In this document: positions 56,375-64,000 of the stretch, one piece after another
Layout: every line of letters starts with the position of its first letter
Position numbering within the stretch: the stretch's first letter is position 1
Assembly (NCBI RefSeq): GCF_000024265.1
Contig: NC_013204.1
Span: 3,399,001-3,463,000, forward strand
DNA length: 64,000 bases
Direction: 5' to 3'
Source: Eggerthella lenta DSM 2243
GTDB lineage: Bacteria; Actinomycetota; Coriobacteriia; Coriobacteriales; Eggerthellaceae
Program-made: the position numbers and the translations under genes
The notes under the pieces: generated by a model
What the model saw: the letters and a program-made list of their open reading frames with translations, nothing else
What the model was told of the DNA's origin: nothing
The model's database searches: none

Positions 56375-58201
56375 TTACGACCAGTACGGGGCGTAGCGTT
56401 CGGGGAGGCCTTCGAGGGGCACGCGCACCTCGACGAGCGAGATGCCCGGCACGCCAAGCGCTTCGTCGTAGGCCGCGTCGAACTCGGCCACGGTTTCCAC
56501 CAGGCGGTGCGGTACGCCGAACGCCTGGGCGGCGGCGCCGAACTCCACGTCCTGGGGCGTGAGGAACAGCCGCTCGAAGTACGCGTCTTCCGAGCGTTGG
56601 GGCAGCATGTCGAAGATGCCGCCGCCGTTGTTGTTCAGCAGCACGATGACGATGCTGCGATCCAGGCCGCCCGACGCGCGCTGCACGCGCAGCTCGCGCT
56701 GCAACGCCAGCGCGTTCAGGTCGTGCAGCAGCGTCAAGTCGCCCGTGAGCAGGGTCGTTTGCTCGAAATGCTGCGCGGCGCCCAGCGCCGTGGACACGGT
56801 TCCGTCGATGCCGTTCAGCCCGCGGTTGCACAGCACCGTCAGCCGCCTGCCGCCCTTCGCATAGAACGTGTCGAGGGCGCGCACGCTCATGGAGTTCGCC
56901 GCGAACAGGCACGACCCCTCCGGGGCGCGCTCGGCCACGCGGCGCACGAACGCGCCTTCGAACCCGGCTTCCACCGCATCCACCGCATCGACGCGCGCGC
57001 CGGCTGCGGCGTTCGCCTCCAACCACGCCGCCGCGAAAGCACTCTGCCGGTCGTCAGCGGCATCTTCGCCGCCGAGGCTCTGCTTTGCCGCCAGCATCGT
57101 TTGCGAGAAATCGAGCGGCGTACAGCGCAGGTGCACGTCGGTGGCGCAGTTGAAATCGCGCGTCTCGAGCGGATCCACCACGATGTTGATCGCGCCCGCG
57201 TTCGCCAAAAACGCGGTGGCGCGCTTCGACACCGGATAACGGCCGAAGCGGATGACCGCCTCGGGAACCAGCGCATCGGCTGGAGCGCCTAGCACGGTGT
57301 CGTACCGGTCGATGACCAGCGGGTCGGCGGCGGTGCGCAAGCCCGAAAGCGGATCGGCCAGCAGCGGGTACTCGAACGACTCGGCCCAGGCCAACAGCGC
57401 ACCCATCTCGTCCGTCGTCGCGCACGACCCCTCGCCCGCCGCCACCAGCACCCGACGACCGCGCAGCAGTTCGAGCACGCGAGCGGAATCCATCGGATCG
57501 AGGTAAGTCGACGGATGGATGAGGCGCAGATCGGACGGCGCATTCAACGCGCTTCGGCCGGTTTCGAACAGCCCTTCGACCCGCAGGTCGGGCTTGAGCG
57601 GTTCGTCGAACGGGAAGTTGAAGTGCACGGGCCCGCCCAGGCACGCGCCTGCGATGCGCGGCGCGCCCTCGCCGTCCGTCGCGCGCCCGGCCGCCTCCCC
57701 GCCTGCGGCGATGCGCGCCTCGCGCGCAGCTTGGCGCGCGAACGCGATGGCGGCCGCATCGGCAGCGGGCTCGGGCATGTTGCGGAACGCGCGCACGTGC
57801 GAGCCGTACGCGTTCAACTGGTCGCACGTTTGCGGCGCGCCCAAGCCTTGCAGTCGCGCCGGACGGTCGCCCGTCAGCACGATGAGCGGCACGCGTGACG
57901 ACTCGGCCTCCAACACGGCCGGGTAGTAGTTCGCCACCGCGGTGCCGGATGTGCAGATGACGGCCGCCGGTTGCCCACTCGCCTTCGCCAGCCCCAATGC
58001 GAAGAACGCGGCGCCGCGCTCGTCCACGTCCACGAACAACCGAAGACGATCGGGGAAGCGGCGCGACAGCTCGTAGGCCGTCATGGCCAGCGGCGTCGAG
58101 CGCGACCCGGGGCTGACCACCACGTCGTGCACGCCCCATCGTTCCAGCTCGTCGAAGAACGCGCCCAGGAACAGGGCGCTGGCTGTAGGATCGGCCCTCA
58201 T
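56375..58201 (-). CDS. menD: SEPHCHC synthase (MenD)
   Basis: A 608-residue thiamine-diphosphate enzyme that joins isochorismate and 2-oxoglutarate. N-terminal VVSPGSRSTPLAM and VDERGAAFFALGLAKASG carry the catalytic Glu; LTGDRPARLQGLGAPQTCDQ and the C-terminal GDLTLLHDLNAL...NNNGGGIFDMLP (ThDP/Mg2+ motif) are typical. The ATG overlaps the menF stop (ATGA). Confidence 0.96.
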   Translation of the reverse strand: MRADPTASALFLGAFFDELERWGVHDVVVSPGSRSTPLAMTAYELSRRFPDRLRLFVDVDERGAAFFALGLAKASGQPAAVICTSGTAVANYYPAVLEAESSRVPLIVLTGDRPARLQGLGAPQTCDQLNAYGSHVRAFRNMPEPAADAAAIAFARQAAREARIAAGGEAAGRATDGEGAPRIAGACLGGPVHFNFPFDEPLKPDLRVEGLFETGRSALNAPSDLRLIHPSTYLDPMDSARVLELLRGRRVLVAAGEGSCATTDEMGALLAWAESFEYPLLADPLSGLRTAADPLVIDRYDTVLGAPADALVPEAVIRFGRYPVSKRATAFLANAGAINIVVDPLETRDFNCATDVHLRCTPLDFSQTMLAAKQSLGGEDAADDRQSAFAAAWLEANAAAGARVDAVDAVEAGFEGAFVRRVAERAPEGSCLFAANSMSVRALDTFYAKGGRRLTVLCNRGLNGIDGTVSTALGAAQHFEQTTLLTGDLTLLHDLNALALQRELRVQRASGGLDRSIVIVLLNNNGGGIFDMLPQRSEDAYFERLFLTPQDVEFGAAAQAFGVPHRLVETVAEFDAAYDEALGVPGISLVEVRVPLEGLPERYAPYWS

Positions 58202-59670
58202 CGCGCACCCCCATCACTCGTATGTCGCCGGTCGTTCGTAACGTCAGCGAGGGTTTCCGCAGTGCCCAAGCTGGGGTCGATGGCGGGGGCGTGGCGCGCC
58301 TCGCAGGAAGTCCCCGCAGGGGATACTTTGGTACGCGAGTCTTCGTCAGCGGCCACAGATCGGGTGCTGCGGGAAGCCGCAGCGTCGACTCGTTCCGTCG
58401 GCTGACAAGCCGACGGAACCTCCCCGCCGTCGAACGCCGACAGGACCGTCTTCAGCTTCATGCCGATTTCGTCGTACTCGTCGTCGGCCACGCTGCCCTC
58501 GACGATGCCGCAGCCGGCGTACACCCAGCCCACCTCGCCGTCGAACACGCCGGTGCGCAGCGCCACGGAAAACTCGCCGTTGCCCGCGCCGTCCACGTAG
58601 CCGCAGGCGCCCGCGAAGAACCCGCGGTTGTACGCTTCGATGCTCCTGATCAGCATCTGCGCCTCGCCCACCGGCGTGCCCGCCACGGCGGGCGTGGGAT
58701 GCAGATCGTCCTTCATCGTTCCCAGGTCGACGCCTTCCAGCATGCGCGCGCGGGCGGGCGTGCACAGGTGCTGTACGTGGGTGAGCGGCAGGATGCCCGG
58801 CTGGGCGGGCACGTCGACGTCGTAGCATGTGCGGTTGAACACCTCTCGAATGAACCGCACCACGTGGTCGTGCTCGGCGCGGTTCTTCGCGTCGGCCATC
58901 AGCTCGTCGGCCAACCGCGCGCGCTCTTCCTCGGTGGCGCCGGCGGGACACGTGCCTGCCAGGCACATGCTCTCCACCTCGTTGCCGCGCTTGCGTACCA
59001 GCAGCTCGGGCGTGCAGCCGCAGAAGAACACGTCGGCGTAGCGGTACAGCAGCACGGTGCCGCGCGCCGAGCCGTCGATGAGGTTCACCAACAGGTCCTT
59101 CGACGAGAACGGCTCCAGCGCCTCGAGGCGCTGGCGGCGCGACAGCACCACCTTGCTGATGCGCCCCCGCCCGATGGCGTCGAGCGCCGCTTCCACGTTC
59201 GCGCGCCACGCGTCACGCGAGTCGGGCTCCAGCTTGAACGGGATGGTGCGGCGGTTGCGGCGCGGCGCAGCGGCGGCTTGGCGGGCGAACCGCGCGATGC
59301 GGCCAGGATAGACCGGGCTCAACGAGTTCACCTGCAAATACGCGCCGCGATCGTCCTCGACGAGGATCACTTCGGGCAGCATGAACTTCAAGCGGGGAAA
59401 TGCCTCGAACAGCTCGTCGGTCGGCGACGGGTTCTCGGCGTCGAAACGGTTGAACGAGAAGAAGACGGGCTGCTGGCCGACGGGGCCTTCGAGCTCGCAT
59501 TCGATGCCGTCGAGCGCAGGCAGCGCAATGCAGCGCCCCATGCCCATGAAGCGGACGGGGCGGTCTTTGCGATAGTAGACGAACTGGTCGGTGAAACCCT
59601 TCTGCAGCGCGCAATACGCATCGACGATGTCGGCCTCGATCGGTTGCGTGTATGAAAAGATTCTCGTCAT
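58198..59670 (-). CDS. menF: Isochorismate synthase (MenF)
   Basis: A 490-residue chorismate-utilising enzyme. The C-terminal domain has KVVLSRRQRLE, CGCTPELLVRKRG, AGTCPAGATEEERARL, HDHVVRFIREVF-like ERD segment and GEFSVALRTGVF...AGCGIVEGS. It converts chorismate to isochorismate, the entry to menaquinone synthesis. ATG at 59670 after GGGAGAGG. The C-terminal tail after about residue 425 is a low-complexity extension overlapping into menD. Confidence 0.93.
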   Translation of the reverse strand: MTRIFSYTQPIEADIVDAYCALQKGFTDQFVYYRKDRPVRFMGMGRCIALPALDGIECELEGPVGQQPVFFSFNRFDAENPSPTDELFEAFPRLKFMLPEVILVEDDRGAYLQVNSLSPVYPGRIARFARQAAAAPRRNRRTIPFKLEPDSRDAWRANVEAALDAIGRGRISKVVLSRRQRLEALEPFSSKDLLVNLIDGSARGTVLLYRYADVFFCGCTPELLVRKRGNEVESMCLAGTCPAGATEEERARLADELMADAKNRAEHDHVVRFIREVFNRTCYDVDVPAQPGILPLTHVQHLCTPARARMLEGVDLGTMKDDLHPTPAVAGTPVGEAQMLIRSIEAYNRGFFAGACGYVDGAGNGEFSVALRTGVFDGEVGWVYAGCGIVEGSVADDEYDEIGMKLKTVLSAFDGGEVPSACQPTERVDAAASRSTRSVAADEDSRTKVSPAGTSCEARHAPAIDPSLGTAETLADVTNDRRHTSDGGAR

Positions 59671-59827
59671 CGTGGCCTCTCCCGCCTTCGTCGCCTTGCT
59701 CCCGGCGCGCCGAATCGTCAACGATTTCCGCGCCCGCATCGCATTCTAGCACGACGTCTTCTACACTATTCCTGTCCGACGGCGGACGCACGCATCCTCG
59801 CCCGCAAGCACGCAAGAAAGGCACACT

Positions 59828-60289
59828 ATGAAAAAGTTCTTCGAGGAGTTCAAGGAGTTCATCAATCAGGGCAACGTCATGGACCTGGCCGTAGCGGTGG
59901 TCATCGGCACGGCATTCACGGCCATCGTGAACTCGGTGGTGAGCGACCTCATCATGCCGTTGATCTCGCTGGTCACGGGCGGTATCGATTTCTCGGACAT
60001 GAAGATACCCCTGGGCACGGGGCCCGATGCAGCCGCGTTCACCTACGGCAATTTCATCAACGCGGTCATCCAGTTCCTCATCATCGCGCTGGTGGTGTTC
60101 CTCATCGTGAAGGCCCTCAGCCGGGCGCGCATGCTGACGCGCCGGGGCAAGCATATCGAAGAGCAGGATGCCCCGAAATGCCCCTTCTGCCTCGAGGAAG
60201 TGAACGAGGGCGCCACCCGCTGCCCGCACTGCACCGCCGAGCTGCCCGCCCCCGCCACGACGACCCCGAAAGCGGGAGGCAAAGCGTAG
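59828..60289 (+). CDS. mscL: Large-conductance mechanosensitive channel with zinc-ribbon tail
   Basis: A 153-residue MscL. TM1 (GNVMDLAVAVVIGTAFTAIV) contains the pore constriction; TM2 is FINAVIQFLIIALVVFLIVKA. The C-terminal region adds CPFCLEEVNEGATRCPHC, a CxxC...CxxC zinc-ribbon not present in E. coli MscL, then a Pro/Ala tail. The channel releases solutes on hypo-osmotic shock. RBS AAAGG. Confidence 0.95.
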   Translation: MKKFFEEFKEFINQGNVMDLAVAVVIGTAFTAIVNSVVSDLIMPLISLVTGGIDFSDMKIPLGTGPDAAAFTYGNFINAVIQFLIIALVVFLIVKALSRARMLTRRGKHIEEQDAPKCPFCLEEVNEGATRCPHCTAELPAPATTTPKAGGKA

Positions 60290-60295
60290 GGCGTC

Positions 60296-61861
60296 TCAAC
60301 GGACAGGCTCCTCATCTTCCTCGTCGGTCACGGCGCGCAGGATGAAGAATCCCGCGATACCGGCGATCAGCGATGCCGCCAGGATAGCCGCTTTCGCCAT
60401 GGCGATCATGTTCGGGTCGACGAACGCGAGGTTCGTCACGAAGATGGCCATGGTGAAGCCCACGCCGCCCAGAACCGACACGCCTCCGATATGGCCCCAG
60501 TTCACGCCCTGCGGCAGGTCGGACAGCTTCAGCTTCACCGTGAGCCACGTGGCTAAAAAGATGCCCAGCGGCTTGCCGAACAGCAGGCCGCAGAACACGC
60601 CGATGGTCACCGGGTTCGTGACGATGGACAGCAGGTCCATGCCCGTCAGCACCACGCTGGCGTTCGAGAATGCGAACAGCGGCAGGATGAAGAAGTACAC
60701 GGGAATGTGCAGGCGATGGTCGAGGCGCGTGATGGGCGGGATGGACAGGCGCGACACGCGGCCGATCTCGGCCACCTCGGACAGGTACTCCTTCTGCACG
60801 ATGTCGGGCTCGCCGGGGTCGTAGCGATCGTCGGCGCGGCGCGCGCGGGCGGCAAACCAGCCGGGAGCACGATCGAGCTTCACCTGCGAGCGCGCGGGGA
60901 TGGCAAGCGCCAGCAGCACGCCGGCGATGGTGGCGTGCACGCCCGACATGAGGAAGCACACCCACATCCCCAGGCCCACGACGATGTACGGCAGCAGGTC
61001 GTAGATGTGCAGCCGGTTGAACACGATGAGCACGGCGAACAGGCCCAAGCCCCCGGCCAGCCACGTCACGTCGAGGTTCGCGGTGTAGAATACGGCGATC
61101 ACCATGATGGCGATGATGTCGTCGGCGATGGTGAGCGTCGAGAGGAACGAGCGCAGTCCCGCCGGGATGCGGCTTCCCAACAGCGCGAGAATGCCCAGGC
61201 AGAACGCGATATCGTTCGCCATGGGAACGCCCCAGCCCTGCTCGAACCCGCTGCCGACGTTCACCGCCGTGTACACGAGCGCAGGCACGATGGCGCCGCC
61301 CGCCGCGCCCAAGATGGGCAGCAGCGCCTTGCGCGGGTTCTTCAGCTCGCCCGCCGTCATCTCGAACTTGATCTCAAGGCCTACCAGCAGGAAGAAGATA
61401 GCCATGAGGAAGTCGTTGATGAAGTGCTCCAGCGAGAGGCGCGGTGCAAAATCGCCCAGCGAGATGCCGATGTCGAACGTGTGCCAGAACTCAGCGAAAT
61501 ACGGCAGCACCGGCGTGTTCTCGATGACGAGCGCCGCCACGGCCGCGGCCAGCATGAGCATGGTCGCGCGCGTGGACGAGTGGGTGAATTCGAGCAGCTT
61601 GCGCTTGCGCCGATGATGGCGACGCACTTCCGGCTCGAGGATGCGCTCGGTGGGCGCGCAGGTGGGATCGCCGCTCAGACAGGCGGGTGGCGCCTCGTCG
61701 TGCGGGGTACGGTCGGGGCGGGCAGGCAGCCGGCAGCCTTCACGCTGCGACGCCCGGTCAAGCTGCGCAGGCGCTTGACGGCGTTCGCGAACCTCGGTAA
61801 CCTCGCGTCCTTCACGCGATGAGCGACTTTCTGATTCGGATGTGATTTTCTCAGATGGCAT
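60296..61861 (-). CDS. nhaA: Na+/H+ antiporter NhaA
   Basis: A 521-residue antiporter. About 12 helices; the cation site is visible in LTIADDIIAIMVIAV (paired Asp), with FLLVGLEIKFEM and GVPMANDIAFCLGIL upstream. An extra hydrophilic N-terminus of about 90 residues, rich in Arg and Ser, precedes the first helix (a longer than usual form). ATG at 61861 lies 6 nt after TATACT. It is convergent with mscL. Confidence 0.94.
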   Translation of the reverse strand: MPSEKITSESESRSSREGREVTEVRERRQAPAQLDRASQREGCRLPARPDRTPHDEAPPACLSGDPTCAPTERILEPEVRRHHRRKRKLLEFTHSSTRATMLMLAAAVAALVIENTPVLPYFAEFWHTFDIGISLGDFAPRLSLEHFINDFLMAIFFLLVGLEIKFEMTAGELKNPRKALLPILGAAGGAIVPALVYTAVNVGSGFEQGWGVPMANDIAFCLGILALLGSRIPAGLRSFLSTLTIADDIIAIMVIAVFYTANLDVTWLAGGLGLFAVLIVFNRLHIYDLLPYIVVGLGMWVCFLMSGVHATIAGVLLALAIPARSQVKLDRAPGWFAARARRADDRYDPGEPDIVQKEYLSEVAEIGRVSRLSIPPITRLDHRLHIPVYFFILPLFAFSNASVVLTGMDLLSIVTNPVTIGVFCGLLFGKPLGIFLATWLTVKLKLSDLPQGVNWGHIGGVSVLGGVGFTMAIFVTNLAFVDPNMIAMAKAAILAASLIAGIAGFFILRAVTDEEDEEPVR

Positions 61862-61873
61862 GAATACAGTATA
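61862..61873 (-). promoter_or_regulatory. -10 element giving a leaderless nhaA transcript
   Basis: On the minus strand TATACT (61868-61873) then 6 nt then ATG: the start codon falls at the expected +1. The in-frame GTG further upstream has no RBS, supporting a leaderless mRNA. Confidence 0.45.
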
Positions 61874-61936
61874 CGAAACGGGCTGCGGCCTCGCGGTCAC
61901 AGCCCGGTAACGCGCGGAAGATTTTACAATGCAGCG

Positions 61937-62326
61937 TTAACAGCCGTTCGCGCACGCGAATGCGCGGTCGTCACGACAAACGCCGTGCTTGACGCGGTCG
62001 GATTCCTCGGAGGTTTTCGCATCGTTCCAGCGATCCATCGTTCCCACGAGATACCCCGTGATGCGACGGATGCGATCGAACGGCACCGGCGCCAGCTCGT
62101 AGCGGATGTCCACGTCCTCGCCGTCCACCAGCAGCGCGAGGCCGGTAACGGCGCTGTTCGGATGCTTCAGCGCGCCGCGCTCGAGGTAGGCGCGGATCTC
62201 CGTTTCGGTGACGTGCTGGTCGCCTTCGTTGGCATAGCCCACCAGCACGTCCACGCCGTCGACGGTCAGCCGCTCGTTGACCACCATGTCGCCCATCGCG
62301 TTCGCCACGCCCATAACCGCTTCCAT
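61937..62326 (-). CDS. Small NrdD-like protein (anaerobic ribonucleotide reductase C-terminal motif)
   Basis: A 129-residue protein. The segment RRITGYLVGTMDRWNDAK...EESDRVKHG resembles the C-terminal Zn-site region of anaerobic ribonucleoside-triphosphate reductases (NrdD); the tail CRDDRAFACANGC adds Cys residues. The N-terminal part (VVNERLTVDGVDVLVG) is of unknown type. It is far too short to be a reductase and may be a stand-alone domain relative. RBS AAGGAG 6 nt before the ATG at 62326. Confidence 0.6.
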   Translation of the reverse strand: MEAVMGVANAMGDMVVNERLTVDGVDVLVGYANEGDQHVTETEIRAYLERGALKHPNSAVTGLALLVDGEDVDIRYELAPVPFDRIRRITGYLVGTMDRWNDAKTSEESDRVKHGVCRDDRAFACANGC

Positions 62327-62478
62327 GCCCCGCTCCTTACCGCGTTTGTTGCTCGGTCTTATATGTTATTGCAATAGTATCATTTATGGAAGGCGCGCGC
62401 CAGAGGAGGGAGGGAGCGATCTTGCAACATGGTCGGCCGGTCGGGGAGCGGCTGCGCATGGCGTTCGCTTCGGCGGGT

Positions 62479-62538
62479 GCATTATCGGCCCAAAGACACG
62501 GTTTTCGCGGGAATTCCGTGTCTTTGGGCCGATAATGC
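62479..62538. repeat. 23-bp palindromic element, copy B
   Basis: GCATTATCGGCCCAAAGACA... (62479-62501) is the exact reverse complement of 62516-62538; loop 14 nt. Same family as 43408-43468. Confidence 0.8.
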
Positions 62539-62581
62539 GTTCCGCCGTCCGCAAGATGGGCAGATGCGCGATTGGACTGCT

Positions 62582-63520
62582 CTATGCTTCCCCGTCGGAC
62601 TGCGAGGGCTTGCGCTCGTGCGTTTCGTTGGAATGCGAAACGGACGGGGTGTCCGCGTCCGCGCCTGCCCCGGTTTCAGCCGCGCCCGCCGACTGCGCCA
62701 AGCGGGCTTGCATCGCCGCGACGAGGTGGGATGCGGCTTCGGCCTTACGCTCGGAGTCGCGATTGTAGCGAGCTACGTTAATGAGACAGACGACCATGGC
62801 GGCATGCACGAGCAGGGCGACGCTCGCCGCGAGTAATGCGAAAAGCAAGAGGGGGAGCGTCCCGTAGACGTTCCAGACGTTCGCCATCAGCCCCCATAGG
62901 TTCAGGGTATCGGCCAAAGCAATAGCTCCGGGACTGGCGAAGAAGAGGGATGCGCACAGCAGGACGAGCCCGCCGACGGCGCTGCGCTTCCCTTCCTTCC
63001 GTGCGGCGACCCTTTGGTCGTCCGTGTAGAAGTCCTCGATGTACGGGTGCCGCCGCCGGAACGACCCATGCACGGCGAACGCGCGGATCAGCAAGGCGAA
63101 GCCCACCGTGGCGCACGCGAAGTACGCGATGTACGGGCGCGCGCCGGGATTGGCTCCGTTCATGTTCGAGAAGGCGATGGCCACGCCGAATCCCGCGACG
63201 AACATCGCGAGGCCCGCCGGCACCGTCCACGCTCGGCGGCGCATGTGCTCGTCGTAGCCGCAGGCGTCGACGGGCGGCGCGTCCTCGGGCAGCGATCGCG
63301 TCGGGTCGGGCGCGCGGCCGGTTAGGTCGCCCCGCACCAGATCGTCCAGCGTGCATTCGAACAGATCGCACAGCTTGAGCAGCTTATCCATTTCGGGATA
63401 GCTTTTCTCGGCCTCCCACTTCGCCACCGACTGCCGGCTGACGCCGACGAGCATCGCAAGCTCGGACTGGGTCATGTTGCGCGTGTCGCGCAGGTGCTGA
63501 AGATTGTCCCTGAAGCTCAT
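62582..63520 (-). CDS. XRE-family regulator with membrane C-terminus
   Basis: A 312-residue protein. The N-terminal 65 residues are a HTH_3 DNA-binding domain (MTQSELAMLVGVSRQSVAKWEAEKSYPEMDKLLKLCDLF). About four membrane helices follow (residues about 95-270: AGLAMFVAGFGVAIAF; YIAYFACATVGFALLI; GGLVLLCASLFFAS; PLLLFALLAASVALLVHAAM). It then has a charged Ser/Glu-rich tail. Membrane-tethered XRE regulators of this type exist in Gram-positives; target unknown. Confidence 0.82.
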   Translation of the reverse strand: MSFRDNLQHLRDTRNMTQSELAMLVGVSRQSVAKWEAEKSYPEMDKLLKLCDLFECTLDDLVRGDLTGRAPDPTRSLPEDAPPVDACGYDEHMRRRAWTVPAGLAMFVAGFGVAIAFSNMNGANPGARPYIAYFACATVGFALLIRAFAVHGSFRRRHPYIEDFYTDDQRVAARKEGKRSAVGGLVLLCASLFFASPGAIALADTLNLWGLMANVWNVYGTLPLLLFALLAASVALLVHAAMVVCLINVARYNRDSERKAEAASHLVAAMQARLAQSAGAAETGAGADADTPSVSHSNETHERKPSQSDGEA

Positions 63521-64000
63521 GGTCGATCTCCTCTCGCAGGGTGCGTCCGGCTGTTCCTTCGACTTGCATCATGCACCGAAACGGCGGTTACCTCAACCTC
63601 GGGATGCTTTTTCGCGGCATCCGCTGCCAACCGGCGGTTGTCACCGCAGGTCAACGTCTGAAGAGCAGATCGTCTGATGACAAAAACGTACGGATGTTTC
63701 ACGTGAAACACAGGAAGCCCCTCGAATGCACTCTGCGACATGGAAAGGACCCGATCCGGGTTGGCGCATGAAAACTGGGCGCTTTCGCACAAAAAGGCAC
63801 GGTATGCGACGTCTTGCTGGAAACGACTTTTCGAACGGTTTCGTTTGTTTTGGAAAACGCCTGATCGAGATTGTAGTGCTTGGAGGAACGAGGGAAGCTT
63901 CTTCGACAGCATGGTCTGAAAAGCGCTTTTTGATCCTTCGAACGTCGCACGTCGCGGATTTTAGTGCATTGGAGAGGACATCGCATGCAAGGAGCATGCT
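63521..64000. other. Intergenic region without credible gene
   Basis: 480 bp with only overlapping spurious frames on the minus strand; composition is less GC-rich. The single recognisable feature is the parS-like site at 63695-63710. No DnaA-box cluster was found in the part visible. Confidence 0.4.
63695..63710. promoter_or_regulatory. parS centromere-like site (ParB binding)
   Basis: TGTTTCACGTGAAACA is a perfect 16-bp palindrome identical to the chromosomal parS consensus bound by ParB (Spo0J). Such sites cluster in the origin-proximal part of most bacterial chromosomes. Confidence 0.9.

Noticed and set aside
63517-63912. 131-codon minus-strand frame at the right end
   Set aside because: It runs through the parS site, has no RBS or family resemblance, and overlaps another equally unsupported frame.

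Overview
The window is a piece of a high-GC bacterial chromosome, most likely an Eggerthella-like actinobacterium (class Coriobacteriia, family Eggerthellaceae). This is an inference from gene content: Tat-exported fumarate-reductase-like flavoproteins next to LuxR regulators with about 12 membrane helices, an ArcD-type arginine/ornithine antiporter, a menaquinone operon and LPXTG-like (LARTG, LAQTG) surface proteins. A perfect 16-bp parS-like site near the right end suggests that this end lies in the origin-proximal half of the chromosome.

Left part (1-10 kb): the 3' part of a threonine aldolase, an acetamidase/formamidase, two LuxR + Tat-flavoprotein modules (1884-5024 and 6784-10032) and, between them, an NSS-family sodium symporter.

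RiPP-like peptide region (10-31.7 kb), the most unusual part: ten small precursor-like proteins end their leaders in a Gly-Gly (or Ala-Gly) motif; two of the leader types look Nif11-like. They are scattered among an NHLM-type export set (C39-peptidase ABC transporter, second ABC transporter, short HlyD-like secretion protein), a radical SAM/SPASM enzyme, two related multi-helix membrane proteins, a cell-wall-anchored subtilase with C-terminal kelch-like repeats, and a partner-switching module (SpoIIE-type phosphatase, STAS protein, HATPase kinase). A LytTR regulator with an NTF2-like N-terminus lies inside the region. Upstream of eight transcription units I find the same promoter layout: TTCGTT-type direct repeats, usually 21 bp apart, 31-33 bp upstream of a -10 hexamer (one unit has only one clear box). 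This fits a single LytTR regulon covering the peptides, exporter, radical SAM operon, the regulator itself and the phosphatase/anti-sigma operon.

Lower-GC accessory stretch (31.7-36.5 kb): a truncated tyrosine recombinase, a XRE repressor divergent from a sortase-anchored surface protein, gene remnants, a small palindromic element and an intact IS256/IS1249-like insertion sequence with 25-bp terminal repeats and an 8-bp target duplication. It ends at an initiator-type tRNA-Met.

Right part (36.5-64 kb): two HXXEE membrane proteins with a divergent TetR regulator; groEL under a CIRCE element; an amidohydrolase; a CNNM/CBS membrane protein; xanthine phosphoribosyltransferase and permease; ArcD-like antiporter; menaquinone genes menF-menD-menH and menB-menEC (a fused ligase/synthase), interrupted by PEP carboxylase; mscL; nhaA; an NrdD-like small protein; and a membrane-anchored XRE regulator. 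Two near-identical loci in opposite orientation (45.6-46.0 and 54.6-55.0 kb) each encode a 41-residue hydrophobic peptide facing a conserved antisense promoter, and look like undescribed type I toxin-antitoxin systems.

All calls come from reading the sequence and the translations; no database searches were run.
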